Positions 32,843-42,945 of a DNA stretch of 64,000 bases are shown here, in pieces (positions within the stretch are counted from its first letter, which is position 1; each line of letters begins with the position of its first letter). The stretch comes from Rhodococcus aetherivorans (GTDB taxonomy: Bacteria > Actinomycetota > Actinomycetes > Mycobacteriales > Mycobacteriaceae). Below the pieces are notes generated by a model. It was not told the origin of the DNA. It saw only the letters and a list, made by a program, of their open reading frames with translations, and searched no databases. Both the position numbers and the translations under genes were made by a program. The stretch is taken from NCBI RefSeq assembly GCF_011058165.1, contig NZ_JAALEG010000005.1:62001-126000 (forward strand), written 5' to 3'.

Positions 32843-33534
32843 CGCGCGGCCTCCATCGCATACCCGACCCCGCGCACGGTCCGGACGAAGCGCGGGGCGG
32901 CGGCATCGTCGCCGAGCTTGCGGCGCAGGGCGCGGATGTGGACGTCGACGATGTGCTCGTCGCCGAACCAGTTCGGCCCCCACACCTCGTCGATGATCTG
33001 CCGGCGTGAGAGCGCCGCCGAAGGTCGATCCGAAAGTGCCAGCAGCACATCGAATTCCGTGCGTGTCAGCTCCACCGGCGCGTCGTCGACCGAGACGGTG
33101 CGCGACACCGGATCGACGACGAGCCCGCCGATCCGGCGCGGTGCCTCCGCCGCGGTGCCACTGCGGGGCCGGCGCAGCATGGCACGCACCCGGGCGACGA
33201 GCTCCCGTGGCCCGAAAGGCTTCACGACGTAGTCGTCGGCGCCCACCGACAGGCCGATCACCTTGTCCACCTCGTCGCCACGGGCGGTGAGCATGAGCAC
33301 GTACGCGTCCGAGAAGGTCCGCAGCTGCCGGCACACCTCGATGCCGTCGAATCCCGGCAGCATCAGGTCGAGCACCACGAGCACCGGGTCCGTCTGCCGA
33401 GCCAGCGCGACGGCCGTCGGTCCGTCGTAGGCGAGCGCGACCTCGAAGCCCTCCCGTTCGAGATAGCTGGCCACCACCTTCGCCAGGGCGGCTTCGTCGT
33501 CGACTACGAGGATGCGGGGGCCGGGGGTGTGCAC
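32839..33534 (-). CDS. OmpR/PhoB-family response regulator
   Basis: A 231-aa regulator. The receiver (residues 7-118) has acidic Asp12-Asp13, phospho-acceptor Asp56 (VVLDLMLPGFDG), Thr in MLTARGD and Lys in VVKPFGPREL. The C-terminal winged helix (about 135-230) has VELTRTEFDVLLALSDRPSA and VHIRALRRKLGDD then VRTVRGVGYAM. GTG at 33532-33534 is the start. Partner kinase is the overlapping downstream gene. Confidence 0.92.
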   Translation of the reverse strand: MHTPGPRILVVDDEAALAKVVASYLEREGFEVALAYDGPTAVALARQTDPVLVVLDLMLPGFDGIEVCRQLRTFSDAYVLMLTARGDEVDKVIGLSVGADDYVVKPFGPRELVARVRAMLRRPRSGTAAEAPRRIGGLVVDPVSRTVSVDDAPVELTRTEFDVLLALSDRPSAALSRRQIIDEVWGPNWFGDEHIVDVHIRALRRKLGDDAAAPRFVRTVRGVGYAMEAAR

Positions 33535-33627
33535 GCGGCCAGGGTACCCAGCACTCGCGGCCGTCCGTTCCCTGTCGCGGGTCGGGTGTACAACTGGGTG
33601 GCCCTGTCCGCCGACCGAGGAGATCCC

Positions 33628-33987
33628 ATGCCCAGCGCGGACAGTGTGCGCGCGATGATGCTGGCGCTGCCCGAGGCACGTGAAGTGGTGGTGGACAGCT
33701 GGGGTGACCAACCCACGTACCGGGTGCGGAACAAGATGTTCGGCCTCCTGGGTTACGGTGCGGCCACGGTCTGCCTCAAAGCCACCGTGGACACCCAGGC
33801 GGCCCTGCTCCACGAGGATCCGGACGTGTTCCGCGCGGCCCCGTTCTTCGGGCGCTACGGCTGGATCGACGTGGTTTTCGCCGCGGTCGACACGGTCGAG
33901 TTGGCGGAACTGATCGAGGATGCGTGGCGGCTGACCGCGCCGAAGCGGGTCGTCGCGGCGTTCGATGCCCGCCGGGAACATCGCTGA
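33628..33987 (+). CDS. MmcQ/YjbR-family protein
   Basis: A 119-aa protein with family blocks MLALPEAREVVVDSWGDQPT, YRVRNKMFGLLG and FFGRYGWIDVVFA, ending in a helix with EDAWRLTAPKRVVAAFD. The fold resembles double wing DNA-binding proteins, but the function of the family is unsettled. GAGGAG precedes ATG 33628. Single gene divergent from the response regulator. Confidence 0.8.
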   Translation: MPSADSVRAMMLALPEAREVVVDSWGDQPTYRVRNKMFGLLGYGAATVCLKATVDTQAALLHEDPDVFRAAPFFGRYGWIDVVFAAVDTVELAELIEDAWRLTAPKRVVAAFDARREHR

Positions 33988-34169
33988 CGAGCGAGTGCCG
34001 CAGGGTGCCGACCATGCCTCGGGTGACCATGCCGCGGGGGACGAGGGCCGGGCGCCCCCGGCTGCCCGCCACTCGGGTTGCGGCAGAGAATTGTTCGGCG
34101 ACCCGTCGACGACGGATCGGATCGCGGTGACCCCGTGAACGTGCTGCATCGCGTATCGAGCAGGCGGAT

Positions 34170-34409
34170 CTATCGACGCGTCCGTCGTGGGGGCCGCGCG
34201 TCCAGTTCGTCGCGCAGAGTCCGGTAGGTTGCGACGTCGATCTCGCCGGAGGCGAGCCGCCGGTCCAGGATCCGGCGGGCGTCGTCGCCGGGATCCGGTG
34301 GCGCCGCCGCCCGGACCACCGCCCACACCACCACCCCGGCGAGCAACAGCCAGAACACACCCATTGCGAGGGCGGCGGCCCAGCCTGCGCCGCCGTACCA
34401 ACCCATCAT
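34170..34409 (-). CDS. Small membrane protein with SHOCT domain
   Basis: A 79-aa protein: hydrophobic helix at about residues 8-33 (MGVFWLLLAGVVVWAVV), then the C-terminal SHOCT motif (ILDRRLASGEIDVATYRTLR). Such proteins are frequent near metal-response genes; the role is unknown. ATG 34407-34409. The 180 bases between 33988 and 34169 show no gene. Confidence 0.75.
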   Translation of the reverse strand: MMGWYGGAGWAAALAMGVFWLLLAGVVVWAVVRAAAPPDPGDDARRILDRRLASGEIDVATYRTLRDELDARPPRRTRR

Positions 34410-34543
34410 CGCGCACCTCCTACGACGAGTGTGCGCGCCGCCGCGTGTGGGCGGGCGTTGCGGCCGATGAAGTTTCGATGAAGGACCGGCCGGGGCGGGG
34501 CTGCGGCCCCGGACTCGGCCGATACGGCGGGTACCGTCGAATC

Positions 34544-35164
34544 ATGTTGTGGAACAAGAGAGTAGTAGCGGCAGCGGCGGCGGTTCCGCTCGCCTTGGTG
34601 ATCGTGGCGTGTGGCAGCGACGAGCCGCAGCAGCAGGCGGGGACGGCGACTCCGGGCACGTCCCAGACCTCGGCGCCGGCCGGGCAGGCGCAGTTCGTCG
34701 ACGCGGACGTCGAGTTCCTGCAGGAGATGTATCCCCATCACGCGCAGGCCGTGCAGATGGCCCAGGCCGTGCCCGAACGCAGCGAGGATCCGCAGCTCAT
34801 CGACCTCGCCGCCCGCATCGAGGCCGCGCAGGAACCCGAGATGGAGCAGATGGTGTCGCTGCTCGACAGCTGGGGGCAGGAGGCGCCGGACGAGGACGGG
34901 ATGGGTCACGGCGGCATGGGCATGCCCGGCGGGATGCCGGGAATGATGTCCGACGACGAGTGGGACTCCATGATGGGGGCCCGCGGCATGGACTTCGACC
35001 GCATGTGGCTGACCATGATGATCGTCCACCACGAGGGCGCGATCGAGATGTCGCAGACCGAGCTGGCCGAGGGCGTGAACCCGGAGGCGCGGCAACTCGC
35101 CGAGTCGATCATCGCGACGCAGCAGGCGGAGATCGACGAGATGCGCGCCATGCTCGAGCGGTAG
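34544..35164 (+). CDS. DUF305 lipoprotein
   Basis: A 206-aa exported lipoprotein (lipobox IVAC, Cys23). The DUF305 domain has two His-rich helical halves: EMYPHHAQAVQMAQ (near 62) and MMIVHHEGAIEMSQ (near 161). A Met/Gly/His-rich linker in between (GMGHGGMGMPGGMPGMMSDD) could bind copper. DUF305 proteins are often next to copper genes, as here, 105 bases before the CopB-like ATPase. It may buffer copper outside the membrane. Confidence 0.85.
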   Translation: MLWNKRVVAAAAAVPLALVIVACGSDEPQQQAGTATPGTSQTSAPAGQAQFVDADVEFLQEMYPHHAQAVQMAQAVPERSEDPQLIDLAARIEAAQEPEMEQMVSLLDSWGQEAPDEDGMGHGGMGMPGGMPGMMSDDEWDSMMGARGMDFDRMWLTMMIVHHEGAIEMSQTELAEGVNPEARQLAESIIATQQAEIDEMRAMLER

Positions 35165-35207
35165 TCGGGGCCGTGATCGGATCGTGACCGTCCCACCCCT
35201 TCCATTC

Positions 35208-35224
35208 ATACCCCCAGGGGGTAT
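35208..35224. promoter_or_regulatory. CsoR/RicR-type copper operator upstream of the CopB-like ATPase
   Basis: ATACCCCCAGGGGGTAT differs from the copZ-copA site in two central bases. TATCAAT (35222-35228) overlaps its right end and could be the -10 on the plus strand, giving the same operator-promoter geometry as at 28170-28186. Confidence 0.85.
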
Positions 35225-35269
35225 CAATGGAGGGGTCCACGGAAACGGAAACGGATCGAGGCGGGAGCC

Positions 35270-37339
35270 ATGACAGAGCTCGCACACCACGGACACGCTG
35301 CCCACACCGCGCCGCCCGGAGCGCGCGACGCCCACCGCGCCCGGGACCGGCACGCCGGGCACGGGCCGCACGGTGAGATCTTCCGTCGCAGATTCTGGGT
35401 GAGCCTGGTCCTCGCGGTTCCGATCGTGGCGTTCAGCGCCATGTTCGCCGACCTGCTCGGCTACGCGCTGCCCGACGCCGCGTGGGCCGGATGGGTCTCG
35501 CCCGTCCTCGGCACGGTCGTGTTCGCCTACGGCGGCAGCCCCTTCCTCGTCGGCGGGTGGAACGAGCTGCGGGACCGCCGGCCCGGAATGATGCTGCTCA
35601 TCGCCATGGCCATCAGCGTCGCGTTCGCGGCGTCCTGGGTGACCACGCTCGGGCTGGGCGGGTTCGACCTCGATTTCTGGTGGGAACTGGCGCTGCTGAT
35701 CGTGATCATGCTGCTCGGGCACTGGCTCGAGATGCGGGCGCTGGGCTCGGCGTCGCGCGCGCTCGACGCCCTGGCCGCGATGCTGCCCGACACCGCCGAG
35801 AAGGTGACCGCGGACGGCGTCGTGCAGGTCGCCCTCGCCGACCTGGCCGTCGGCGACGTCGCGCTGGTGCGCGCCGGTGCGCGCGTCCCGGCCGACGGCA
35901 CGGTCGTCGACGGGCGCGCCGACGTGGACGAGTCGATGATCACCGGCGAGTCCCGCGCCGTGCCCCGCGCCGTGGGCGACACCGTCGTCGCCGGCACGGT
36001 CGCCACCGACAGTGCACTGCGCGTCCGCATCTCCGCGGTGGGGGAGGACACCGCGCTCGCCGGCATCCAGCGCATGGTCGCCGACGCGCAGGCCTCGTCC
36101 TCGCGAGCCCAGGCGCTCGCGGACCGGGCCGCCGCCTTCCTCTTCTACTTCGCCACCGTCGCCGGCGTCCTCACCTTCGCCGTGTGGACGCTGCTCGGCA
36201 ACGTCGACGAGGCCGTCGTCCGTACCGTCACGGTCCTGGTCATCGCGTGCCCGCACGCGCTGGGCCTGGCCATCCCACTCGTCATCGCCATCTCGACCGA
36301 GCGCGCCGCCCGCGCCGGCGTGCTCGTCAAGGACCGGCTGTCGCTGGAGCGGATGCGCGGCGTGGACGTCGTCCTGTTCGACAAGACCGGGACCCTGACC
36401 CAGGGGCGGCACGTCGTCACCGACGTCGTCGCCACCGCCGGCACCACCGAGGACGACCTGTTGACCCTGGCCGCCGCGGTCGAATCCGACAGCGAGCACC
36501 CCGTCGCCCGCGCCGTCGTCGCCGCCGCGGGAGGGCGAGTCATGTTGCCGACGAAGGATTTCCGCTCCCTGCCCGGCCGCGGGGTGCGGGCCGTGGTGGA
36601 CGGGGCGACCGTGTTCGTCGGCGGTCCGGCCGTGCTCGCGGACCTGCGGGCGCACGTGCCCGCCGACGTCGCGGCCGCGACCGACCGCTGGGTCGCCCGC
36701 GGGGCGTCGGTGCTGCACGTCGTGCGCGACGGCACGGTGCTGGGAGCCGTCGCGCTCGAGGACGCGGTGCGCGAGGAGTCGCGGCAGGCGATCGACGCCC
36801 TGCACGCGCGCGGGGTGAAGGTCGCCATGATCACCGGGGACGCGCGGCAGGTGGCCGACGCCGTCGCCGCCGACCTCGGTATCGACGAGGTGTTCGCGAA
36901 CGTGCTGCCCGAACACAAGGACGCGAAGGTCGCCGAGCTGCAGGCCCGCGGGCACCGCGTCGCGATGGTCGGTGACGGGGTCAACGACGCGCCGGCGCTG
37001 GCGCGGGCCGACGTCGGCATCGCGATCGGCGCGGGCACCGACGTCGCCGTCGAGTCGGCCGGCGTGGTCCTGGCCGCAGACGATCCGCGCGCCGTGCTGT
37101 CGGTGATCGCACTGTCGCGGGCGAGCTACCGCAAGATGTGGCAGAACCTGGCCTGGGCCACCGGGTACAACGTCGTCGCGGTGCCCCTCGCGGCCGGTGC
37201 GTTGGCCTTCGCCGGGGTGGTCCTGCCGCCTGCGGTGGCTGCCGTGCTCATGTCGGTCTCCACGATCGTCGTGGCACTGAACGCGCAGTTGCTGCGCCGG
37301 CTGGAGCTGGATCCGGCGAAGGTCGCAGCCCGGAGCTGA
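35270..37339 (+). CDS. copB: CPH-type (CopB-like) copper/silver P1B ATPase
   Basis: A 689-aa metal ATPase. In place of an HMA domain it has a His-rich N-terminus (HHGHAAH, then RDRHAGHGPHGE). The membrane motif is CPHALGLAIP with Cys327-Pro-His329, phosphorylation Asp371 in DKTGTLTQG and hinge GDGVNDAPAL near 568. CPH with a His-rich tail is the CopB class, proposed to export Cu(II), Cu(I) or Ag(I). Controlled by the operator 45 bases upstream; ends at a strong stem-loop. Metal specificity is inferred. Confidence 0.9.
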   Translation: MTELAHHGHAAHTAPPGARDAHRARDRHAGHGPHGEIFRRRFWVSLVLAVPIVAFSAMFADLLGYALPDAAWAGWVSPVLGTVVFAYGGSPFLVGGWNELRDRRPGMMLLIAMAISVAFAASWVTTLGLGGFDLDFWWELALLIVIMLLGHWLEMRALGSASRALDALAAMLPDTAEKVTADGVVQVALADLAVGDVALVRAGARVPADGTVVDGRADVDESMITGESRAVPRAVGDTVVAGTVATDSALRVRISAVGEDTALAGIQRMVADAQASSSRAQALADRAAAFLFYFATVAGVLTFAVWTLLGNVDEAVVRTVTVLVIACPHALGLAIPLVIAISTERAARAGVLVKDRLSLERMRGVDVVLFDKTGTLTQGRHVVTDVVATAGTTEDDLLTLAAAVESDSEHPVARAVVAAAGGRVMLPTKDFRSLPGRGVRAVVDGATVFVGGPAVLADLRAHVPADVAAATDRWVARGASVLHVVRDGTVLGAVALEDAVREESRQAIDALHARGVKVAMITGDARQVADAVAADLGIDEVFANVLPEHKDAKVAELQARGHRVAMVGDGVNDAPALARADVGIAIGAGTDVAVESAGVVLAADDPRAVLSVIALSRASYRKMWQNLAWATGYNVVAVPLAAGALAFAGVVLPPAVAAVLMSVSTIVVALNAQLLRRLELDPAKVAARS

Positions 37340-37363
37340 GACGACCGTCGCCCGACGCGACGA

Positions 37364-37404
37364 AAGGGGCCCCGCCGCCGTCCCGATCGGCGGCGGGGCC
37401 CCTT
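37364..37404 (+). terminator. Rho-independent-type terminator after copB
   Basis: AAGGGGCCCCGCCGCC (37364-37379) pairs perfectly with GGCGGCGGGGCCCCTT (37389-37404), 9-base loop, followed by a pyrimidine run CTCCT. The rest of 37340-37646 shows no gene. Confidence 0.85.
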
Positions 37405-37646
37405 CTCCTGCGGTCCGGAGCGCGGCCCCCAACCGGCTCCGGCGGGCACCGCCGAATCCCCCGATCGGCCGTGCCGGGCACCACTATGCCGCACGTCGTC
37501 GCCGTTGTCTCGAGTAGCATTACGCATCTTTGCCGGGGCCGTTCGGCCGTCCCCTTCCCGGGCCGGGAAGCGCGTGAGCGCGACGGCTCACCGTGAATTC
37601 CGCCTTTCACCGGCGCGGGCGCGTCCCGGCGTGTCACGCTCGAACA

Positions 37647-38030
37647 ATGAAGACCAAGACTGCTGTGGTGGCGGCGGTCGCCGCCCTCTTCCTGCTCACC
37701 GCCTGCGGATCCGACGACGAGACGTCCGCGCCCGAGAGCACGACCCGCCCGGCCGGCAGCGTCGCCTCCAGCGTCGTCCAACGTGCCGTCGACGCAGCGA
37801 AGTTGGGGACCTTCGTCGCAACCTTCCGGACGGGCTACCCGAACCTGGCCGACGGTCGGGACGACGCCTCCATCGAGGCGATCGTCACCGAAACCTGTCC
37901 ACTGATCGACGACGGGGCGAGCGACGAGGAGATCAACAGCCGGGTCGCGGAGCTGTCCACCAACGGGGCGGTCACCCCCACCGATCAGCAGGTGGACCGC
38001 ATCACCCAGCTCGTCCGCGCCGCCTGCTGA
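37647..38030 (+). CDS. Small hypothetical lipoprotein
   Basis: A 127-aa exported lipoprotein: MKTK start, hydrophobic core, lipobox LTAC, then a Ser/Thr/Glu linker. The folded part contains VQRAVDAAKLGTFVATFRTG and an ETCPLIDDGASDEEI helix-loop, with a final Cys at the very end (LVRAAC) that may pair with the internal Cys. The family resembles DUF732-type small actinobacterial lipoproteins only loosely. ATG 37647 is clear. Confidence 0.75.
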   Translation: MKTKTAVVAAVAALFLLTACGSDDETSAPESTTRPAGSVASSVVQRAVDAAKLGTFVATFRTGYPNLADGRDDASIEAIVTETCPLIDDGASDEEINSRVAELSTNGAVTPTDQQVDRITQLVRAAC

Positions 38031-38090
38031 CGGCGAACCCGGTGCCGTGGCGGCACACTCGTGTCGGTCCCGTCCGCTACCGTCCCGGCC

Positions 38091-38441
38091 ATGGCACTGA
38101 ACATCGGCATGATCACCTTCGACAGCGCCGACCCCGGCCCGCTTGCCACGTGGTGGGCCGAGCAGATCGGCGGCCGGATCGAGCAGGACAACGACGGCTG
38201 GTTCTACATCGTCGGAATGCCCGGCACCGCACAGAAACTCGGTTTCCAGAAGGTTCCGGATCCGATCCCGGGCAAGAACCGGGTCCACCTCGACCTGGTG
38301 GCGCCCGATCTCGACGCCGAGGTGCGCCGGCTCGTCGAGGCGGGCGCGGGTGAGGTGCACCGCCAGGACATGGGCGGGTTCCGGTGGGTGACGCTCACCG
38401 ACCCGGACGGCAACCAGTTCTGCGTGGCGGGAGGGCACTGA
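38091..38441 (+). CDS. VOC (glyoxalase-fold) family protein
   Basis: A 116-aa protein with two beta-alpha-beta-beta modules: [20 protein letters not shown] at the N-terminus and [20 protein letters not shown] then [14 protein letters not shown] at the C-terminus. This is the glyoxalase/bleomycin-resistance fold. Candidate ligands are His and Asp of HLDL and the Asp-Gly-Asn region, but no full metal triad is assured. The ATG 30 bases upstream of 38091 is not preferred because its added residues lie over the promoter region. Confidence 0.8.
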   Translation: MALNIGMITFDSADPGPLATWWAEQIGGRIEQDNDGWFYIVGMPGTAQKLGFQKVPDPIPGKNRVHLDLVAPDLDAEVRRLVEAGAGEVHRQDMGGFRWVTLTDPDGNQFCVAGGH

Positions 38442-38614
38442 GCGACGGCGGCAGCGCGGCCCCGGGGGCGGGATTCGATCCCGCCCCGTCGGCGCGGTCG
38501 CCGGCGACGCGGTGCGCTCGCGGAGACACTCCCGGTCGTGCATCACGGACGTGCCGGGGTGCGGGGTGGCGCGGCCGGGGTGTGTCGAGGCGGGTGCGGT
38601 GCGAGGATGCAGCC

Positions 38615-39913
38615 ATGCCTACGACCATGCCCGCCGACGCACAGGGCCTGTGCAACTTCGTCGATCTGTCGCCGTCGCCGTTCCACGTGTGCGCGACCGT
38701 CGCGGCCACCCTCACCGACGCCGGCTTCACGCAGCTCACCGAGGCCCAGGTGTGGCCGAGCGAGCCCGGCCGCTACTACCTGCTGCGGGGCGGCTCGTTG
38801 ATCGCGTGGAGCACCGAAGGCGCCGACGGCGACCCCGCCCGCCCGTTCCGGATCGTCGGCGGCCACACCGACAGCCCCAACCTGCGGGTCAAGCAGCACC
38901 CCGACCTCGCCTCGGCAGGCTGGCAACTGGTCGGTCTCGAACCGTACGGGGGAGCATGGCTGAACTCGTGGCTGGACCGCGATCTCGGCGTCTCCGGCCG
39001 GCTCACGGTACGGGCCGGCAACGGTGCCGAGGACGTGCTCGTGCGCGTCGACCGGCCGATCCTGCGTGTCCCCCAGCTCGCCATCCACCTCTCGGAGGAC
39101 CGCAAGGGCGTGCAACTGGATCCGCAGCGCCACGTCAACGCCGTGTGGGGGGTGGGCACCGCGCCGCGGTCCTTCCTCGCCTTCCTCGCCGAGGCGGTCG
39201 AGGTCGAGGCCGACGCGATCCTGGGCTGGGAGCTGATGACCCACGACCTGGCCCCGTCCACCCTGGTCGGGGCGGACGCGGACCTCGTCAGCGCGCCACG
39301 GCTGGACAACCAGGGCACCTGCTACGCCGGGACCGCGGCGCTGCTCGCCGCCGTCGGCCACGTCGCCGAGCACGGCGGCCCGGTGCCGCTGCTCGCCCTG
39401 TTCGACCACGAGGAGGTCGGCAGCATGTCCGACCGCGGCGCGTTCTCCGACCTGCTGAACACCGTGCTCGAACGGGTCGTGCTGGCCCGCGGCGGGAGCC
39501 GCGAGGACTTTCTGCGGACCATGGCCGGCTCGGTGGTGGCCTCCGGCGACATGGCTCACGCCACCCACCCGAACTACCCGGACCGCCACGAGCCCGCCCA
39601 CCGCATCGCGGTGAACGGCGGCCCCGTGCTCAAGGTCAACCAGAACCTGCGCTATGCCACAGACGCCGCCGGCGCCGCCGCGTTCGCGCTCGCCTGCGAT
39701 CAGGCCGGGGTGCCGCTGCAGCGCTACGTGCATCGCGCCGACCTGCCGTGCGGCTCGACGATCGGCCCCATCACCGCCTCCCGGACCGGGCTGACGACCG
39801 TCGACGTCGGGGCTCCGCAGCTCGCGATGCACTCGGCGCGCGAGCTCATGGGAGCGAAGGACGTCACCGCGTACGCCCGCGCTCTCGGGGCGTTTCTCAC
39901 TCCGGCGAACTGA
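38615..39913 (+). CDS. pepC: M18 family aminopeptidase
   Basis: A 432-aa metallopeptidase of the aspartyl aminopeptidase family. Zinc-site blocks are [13 protein letters not shown] (His near residue 91), [10 protein letters not shown] (Asp), [11 protein letters not shown] (Asp-His-Glu-Glu) and the C-terminal [11 protein letters not shown]. It removes N-terminal residues, mostly acidic, from peptides. ATG 38615; 173 bases upstream are non-coding. In mycobacteria a pepC homologue (Rv0800) also lies near purL. Confidence 0.92.
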   Translation: MPTTMPADAQGLCNFVDLSPSPFHVCATVAATLTDAGFTQLTEAQVWPSEPGRYYLLRGGSLIAWSTEGADGDPARPFRIVGGHTDSPNLRVKQHPDLASAGWQLVGLEPYGGAWLNSWLDRDLGVSGRLTVRAGNGAEDVLVRVDRPILRVPQLAIHLSEDRKGVQLDPQRHVNAVWGVGTAPRSFLAFLAEAVEVEADAILGWELMTHDLAPSTLVGADADLVSAPRLDNQGTCYAGTAALLAAVGHVAEHGGPVPLLALFDHEEVGSMSDRGAFSDLLNTVLERVVLARGGSREDFLRTMAGSVVASGDMAHATHPNYPDRHEPAHRIAVNGGPVLKVNQNLRYATDAAGAAAFALACDQAGVPLQRYVHRADLPCGSTIGPITASRTGLTTVDVGAPQLAMHSARELMGAKDVTAYARALGAFLTPAN

Positions 39914-39982
39914 CCGGCACGGCCCGGCATCCGGTGCCAGACTGAGGGGACAATTCGCCCGACCGCGAACGGTGGTGATCCT

Positions 39983-40594
39983 GTGACCGGCCCGTCGTTC
40001 CCCGACCATCTGCTCACGCTCGCCGAATGGACGGAACTGCCCGAATACGAGCAGTTCCACGTCGAGGTCTGCGAAGGGGTGCTGTCGGCGTCGCCGCGGC
40101 CCGGATACCTGCACCAGCACGTCGCGTTCGGGCTCGTCGCTCAGCTCGCCGATCAGCTGCCGAAGGAACTGGCCGTGCTCGGCGACGTGGAGGTGCTGCT
40201 CACCGAGTCCCCGCTGACGGTGCGCTGCCCGGACGGCATCGTCGTCGACCGGGCGCTGGTGGACGCCGACCCCGACCGCGCGACGGCCGGCGACGTGCGG
40301 CTGGTGGTGGAGGTCATGGCCGAGGGCAGCGTCCGCACCGATCGCGTCACGAAGTTCTCCGAGTACGCCGAGGCGCGCATCCCCGCCTACTGGATGATCG
40401 ACCTCGTCGAACCCGCGACGCTGGGGGTGTTCGTGCTCGACGACGGGTGGTACCGCTACGAGGGGGAGTACACGGGCAAGGTGCTGCTTCCGGCCGCGGG
40501 TCACCGGGTGAGCGTGGATCTCGACGCGTTGACGGCGGTGCGGCCGCCGCGGGGCGTCGCACCGGTGGACGGCGCCGGGCGTGCACCCGGATAG
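39983..40594 (+). CDS. Uma2-family putative endonuclease (DUF820)
   Basis: A 203-aa protein with the PD-(D/E)xK-like core of the Uma2 family: an N-terminal [20 protein letters not shown], then [13 protein letters not shown], a central [20 protein letters not shown] and [14 protein letters not shown]. The family is abundant in cyanobacteria and actinobacteria; DNA cleavage is predicted from fold, not shown. GTG 39983. It lies between two housekeeping genes without operon signs. Confidence 0.8.
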   Translation: MTGPSFPDHLLTLAEWTELPEYEQFHVEVCEGVLSASPRPGYLHQHVAFGLVAQLADQLPKELAVLGDVEVLLTESPLTVRCPDGIVVDRALVDADPDRATAGDVRLVVEVMAEGSVRTDRVTKFSEYAEARIPAYWMIDLVEPATLGVFVLDDGWYRYEGEYTGKVLLPAAGHRVSVDLDALTAVRPPRGVAPVDGAGRAPG

Positions 40595-40597
40595 ACT
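40592..40597 (+). promoter_or_regulatory. Probable -10 element of purL
   Basis: TAGACT overlaps the stop codon of the Uma2 gene and lies 63 bases before the purL start. It resembles the hexamers before purS and purF. Confidence 0.35.
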
Positions 40598-40659
40598 GGC
40601 CGCGGCAGCGCGCGCCCGGCCTGCCGTTTCGATCCCAGAGTGAAGGGACCCGACGCCCA

Positions 40660-42942
40660 GTGTCACCGCAGGTGGATACCGTCACCCACGCCGCCGAAAC
40701 CCCCGATGTCGCCCAGCCCTCCCGCGAACTGGGGCTGAAGGACGACGAGTACGCCCGCATCCGCGAGATCCTGGGCCGTCGTCCCACGGACGCCGAACTG
40801 GCCATGTACTCGGTGATGTGGTCCGAGCACTGCTCCTACAAGTCCTCCAAGGTGCACCTGCGGTACTTCGGGGAGACCACCACCGACGAGATGCGGGCGT
40901 CGATGCTCGCGGGTATCGGTGAGAACGCCGGCGTCGTCGACATCGGCGACGGCTGGGCGGTCACCTTCAAGGTCGAATCCCACAACCATCCGTCCTACGT
41001 CGAGCCGTACCAGGGCGCCGCGACCGGTGTCGGCGGCATCGTCCGCGACATCATGGCGATGGGCGCCCGCCCGATCGCGGTCATGGACCAGCTGCGCTTC
41101 GGCGCCGCCGACGCGCCCGACACCCGTCGCGTCGTCGACGGCGTGGTCCGCGGTATCGGCGGCTACGGCAACTCCCTCGGCCTGCCCAACGTCGGCGGCG
41201 AGACCGTCTTCGACGCCTCCTACGCCGGCAACCCGCTCGTCAACGCGCTGTGCGCCGGCGCGATGCGCAAGGAGGACCTGCACCTGGCGTTCGCGTCGGG
41301 CACGGGTAACAAGGTCATCCTGTTCGGTGCGCGCACCGGTCTCGACGGCATCGGCGGCGTGTCCGTCCTGGCGTCGGAGACCTTCGAGGGCGACGAATCT
41401 TCTTCCGGCCGGAAGAAGCTGCCGGCCGTGCAGGTGGGGGACCCGTTCACCGAGAAGGTGCTCATCGAGTGCTGCCTCGACCTCTACCGCGAGAAGCTCG
41501 TCGTCGGCATCCAGGACCTCGGCGGCGCCGGCCTCGCCTGCGCGACCTCCGAGCTGGCCGCCGCCGGTGACGGCGGCATGCACGTCGCACTGGAGCGGGT
41601 CCCGATGCGCGCGAAGGGAATGACGCCCGCCGAGGTGCTCTCGAGCGAGTCCCAGGAGCGCATGTGCGCCGTCGTGACCCCGGAGAACGTCGACGCCTTC
41701 ATGGCCGTGTGCAAGAAGTGGGACGTGCTCGCCACCGTGATCGGCGAGGTCACCGACGGCGACCGGCTCGTCATCACCTGGCACGGTGAGACCGTCGTCG
41801 ACGTGCCGCCGCGCACCGTCGCGCACGAGGGCCCGGTGTACCACCGTCCGGTGCAGCGCCCGGAGTCCCAGGACGCGCTCGTCGCGGACACCACCGCCGG
41901 ACTGCAGCGCCCGCAGACTCCCGAGGAGCTGAAGGCGACCCTGCTGAAGATGATCGGCTCGCCGCAGCTGTGCAGCCGCAGGTGGATCACCGAGCAGTAC
42001 GACCGTTACGTCCGCGGCAACACGGTGCTCGCCGAGAACGCCGACGCGGGCGTGGTCCGCGTGGACGAGAAGACCGGCCGCGGCATCGCGCTGGCCACCG
42101 ACGCGTCGGGCCGCTACACCCAGCTGGACCCGTACGCCGGCGCGCAGCTCGCCCTCGCAGAGGCCTACCGCAACGTCGCCGTCACCGGTGCCACCCCCAA
42201 GGCCGTGTCCAACTGCCTCAACTTCGGCTCGCCCGAGGATCCGGGCGTGATGTGGCAGTTCCAGCAGGCCGTGCGTGGTCTCGCCGACGGATGCGCGAAG
42301 CTCGGCATCCCCGTCACCGGCGGCAACGTCAGCTTCTACAACCAGACCGGGGCCACCCCGATCCTGCCGACCCCGGTCGTCGCCGTGCTCGGCGTGATCG
42401 ACGACGTGCACCGGCGCATCCCCACCGGCCTCGGCCTCGAGCCGGGCGAGACCCTGATCCTGCTGGGGGAGACCCGCGACGAGTTCGACGGCTCGATCTG
42501 GGCGCAGGTCGAGCACGACCACCTCGGCGGCGTGCCGCCGAAGGTCGACCTCGAGCGGGAGCGGCTGCTCGCCGAGATCCTCACCGCCGGTTCGCGCGAC
42601 GGCCTGATCTCCGCCGCCCACGACCTGTCCGAGGGCGGCCTCGCGCAGGCGGTCGTGGAGGCCGCGTTGGCCGGCGAGACCGGCTGCCGGATCCTGCTGC
42701 CGGAGGACGCGGATCCGTTCGTGACCCTGTTCTCCGAGTCCGCCGGCCGGGTGCTGGTGGCGGTGCCGCGCACCGAGGAGACCCGCTTCACCGGCATGTG
42801 CACGGCGCGCAACATGCCGTGGGTGCGGATCGGGGTCGTCGACGAGGGCTCCGACTCCGTCGAGGTGCAGGGCCGGTTCTCGGTCTCGATGGCCGAACTG
42901 CGAGAGGTCTACGAGGGCACACTGCCGGCATTGTTCGGGTGA
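40660..42942 (+). CDS. purL: Phosphoribosylformylglycinamidine synthase subunit PurL
   Basis: A 760-aa small-form PurL. Early blocks are [20 protein letters not shown] (catalytic His) and [20 protein letters not shown]; later [13 protein letters not shown] and [20 protein letters not shown]. It catalyses ATP-dependent amidination of FGAR with PurQ and PurS. GTG 40660 gives the normal N-terminus. Stand-alone PurL with separate PurS/PurQ is the usual actinobacterial arrangement. Confidence 0.96.
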   Translation: MSPQVDTVTHAAETPDVAQPSRELGLKDDEYARIREILGRRPTDAELAMYSVMWSEHCSYKSSKVHLRYFGETTTDEMRASMLAGIGENAGVVDIGDGWAVTFKVESHNHPSYVEPYQGAATGVGGIVRDIMAMGARPIAVMDQLRFGAADAPDTRRVVDGVVRGIGGYGNSLGLPNVGGETVFDASYAGNPLVNALCAGAMRKEDLHLAFASGTGNKVILFGARTGLDGIGGVSVLASETFEGDESSSGRKKLPAVQVGDPFTEKVLIECCLDLYREKLVVGIQDLGGAGLACATSELAAAGDGGMHVALERVPMRAKGMTPAEVLSSESQERMCAVVTPENVDAFMAVCKKWDVLATVIGEVTDGDRLVITWHGETVVDVPPRTVAHEGPVYHRPVQRPESQDALVADTTAGLQRPQTPEELKATLLKMIGSPQLCSRRWITEQYDRYVRGNTVLAENADAGVVRVDEKTGRGIALATDASGRYTQLDPYAGAQLALAEAYRNVAVTGATPKAVSNCLNFGSPEDPGVMWQFQQAVRGLADGCAKLGIPVTGGNVSFYNQTGATPILPTPVVAVLGVIDDVHRRIPTGLGLEPGETLILLGETRDEFDGSIWAQVEHDHLGGVPPKVDLERERLLAEILTAGSRDGLISAAHDLSEGGLAQAVVEAALAGETGCRILLPEDADPFVTLFSESAGRVLVAVPRTEETRFTGMCTARNMPWVRIGVVDEGSDSVEVQGRFSVSMAELREVYEGTLPALFG

Positions 42943-42945
42943 GCG

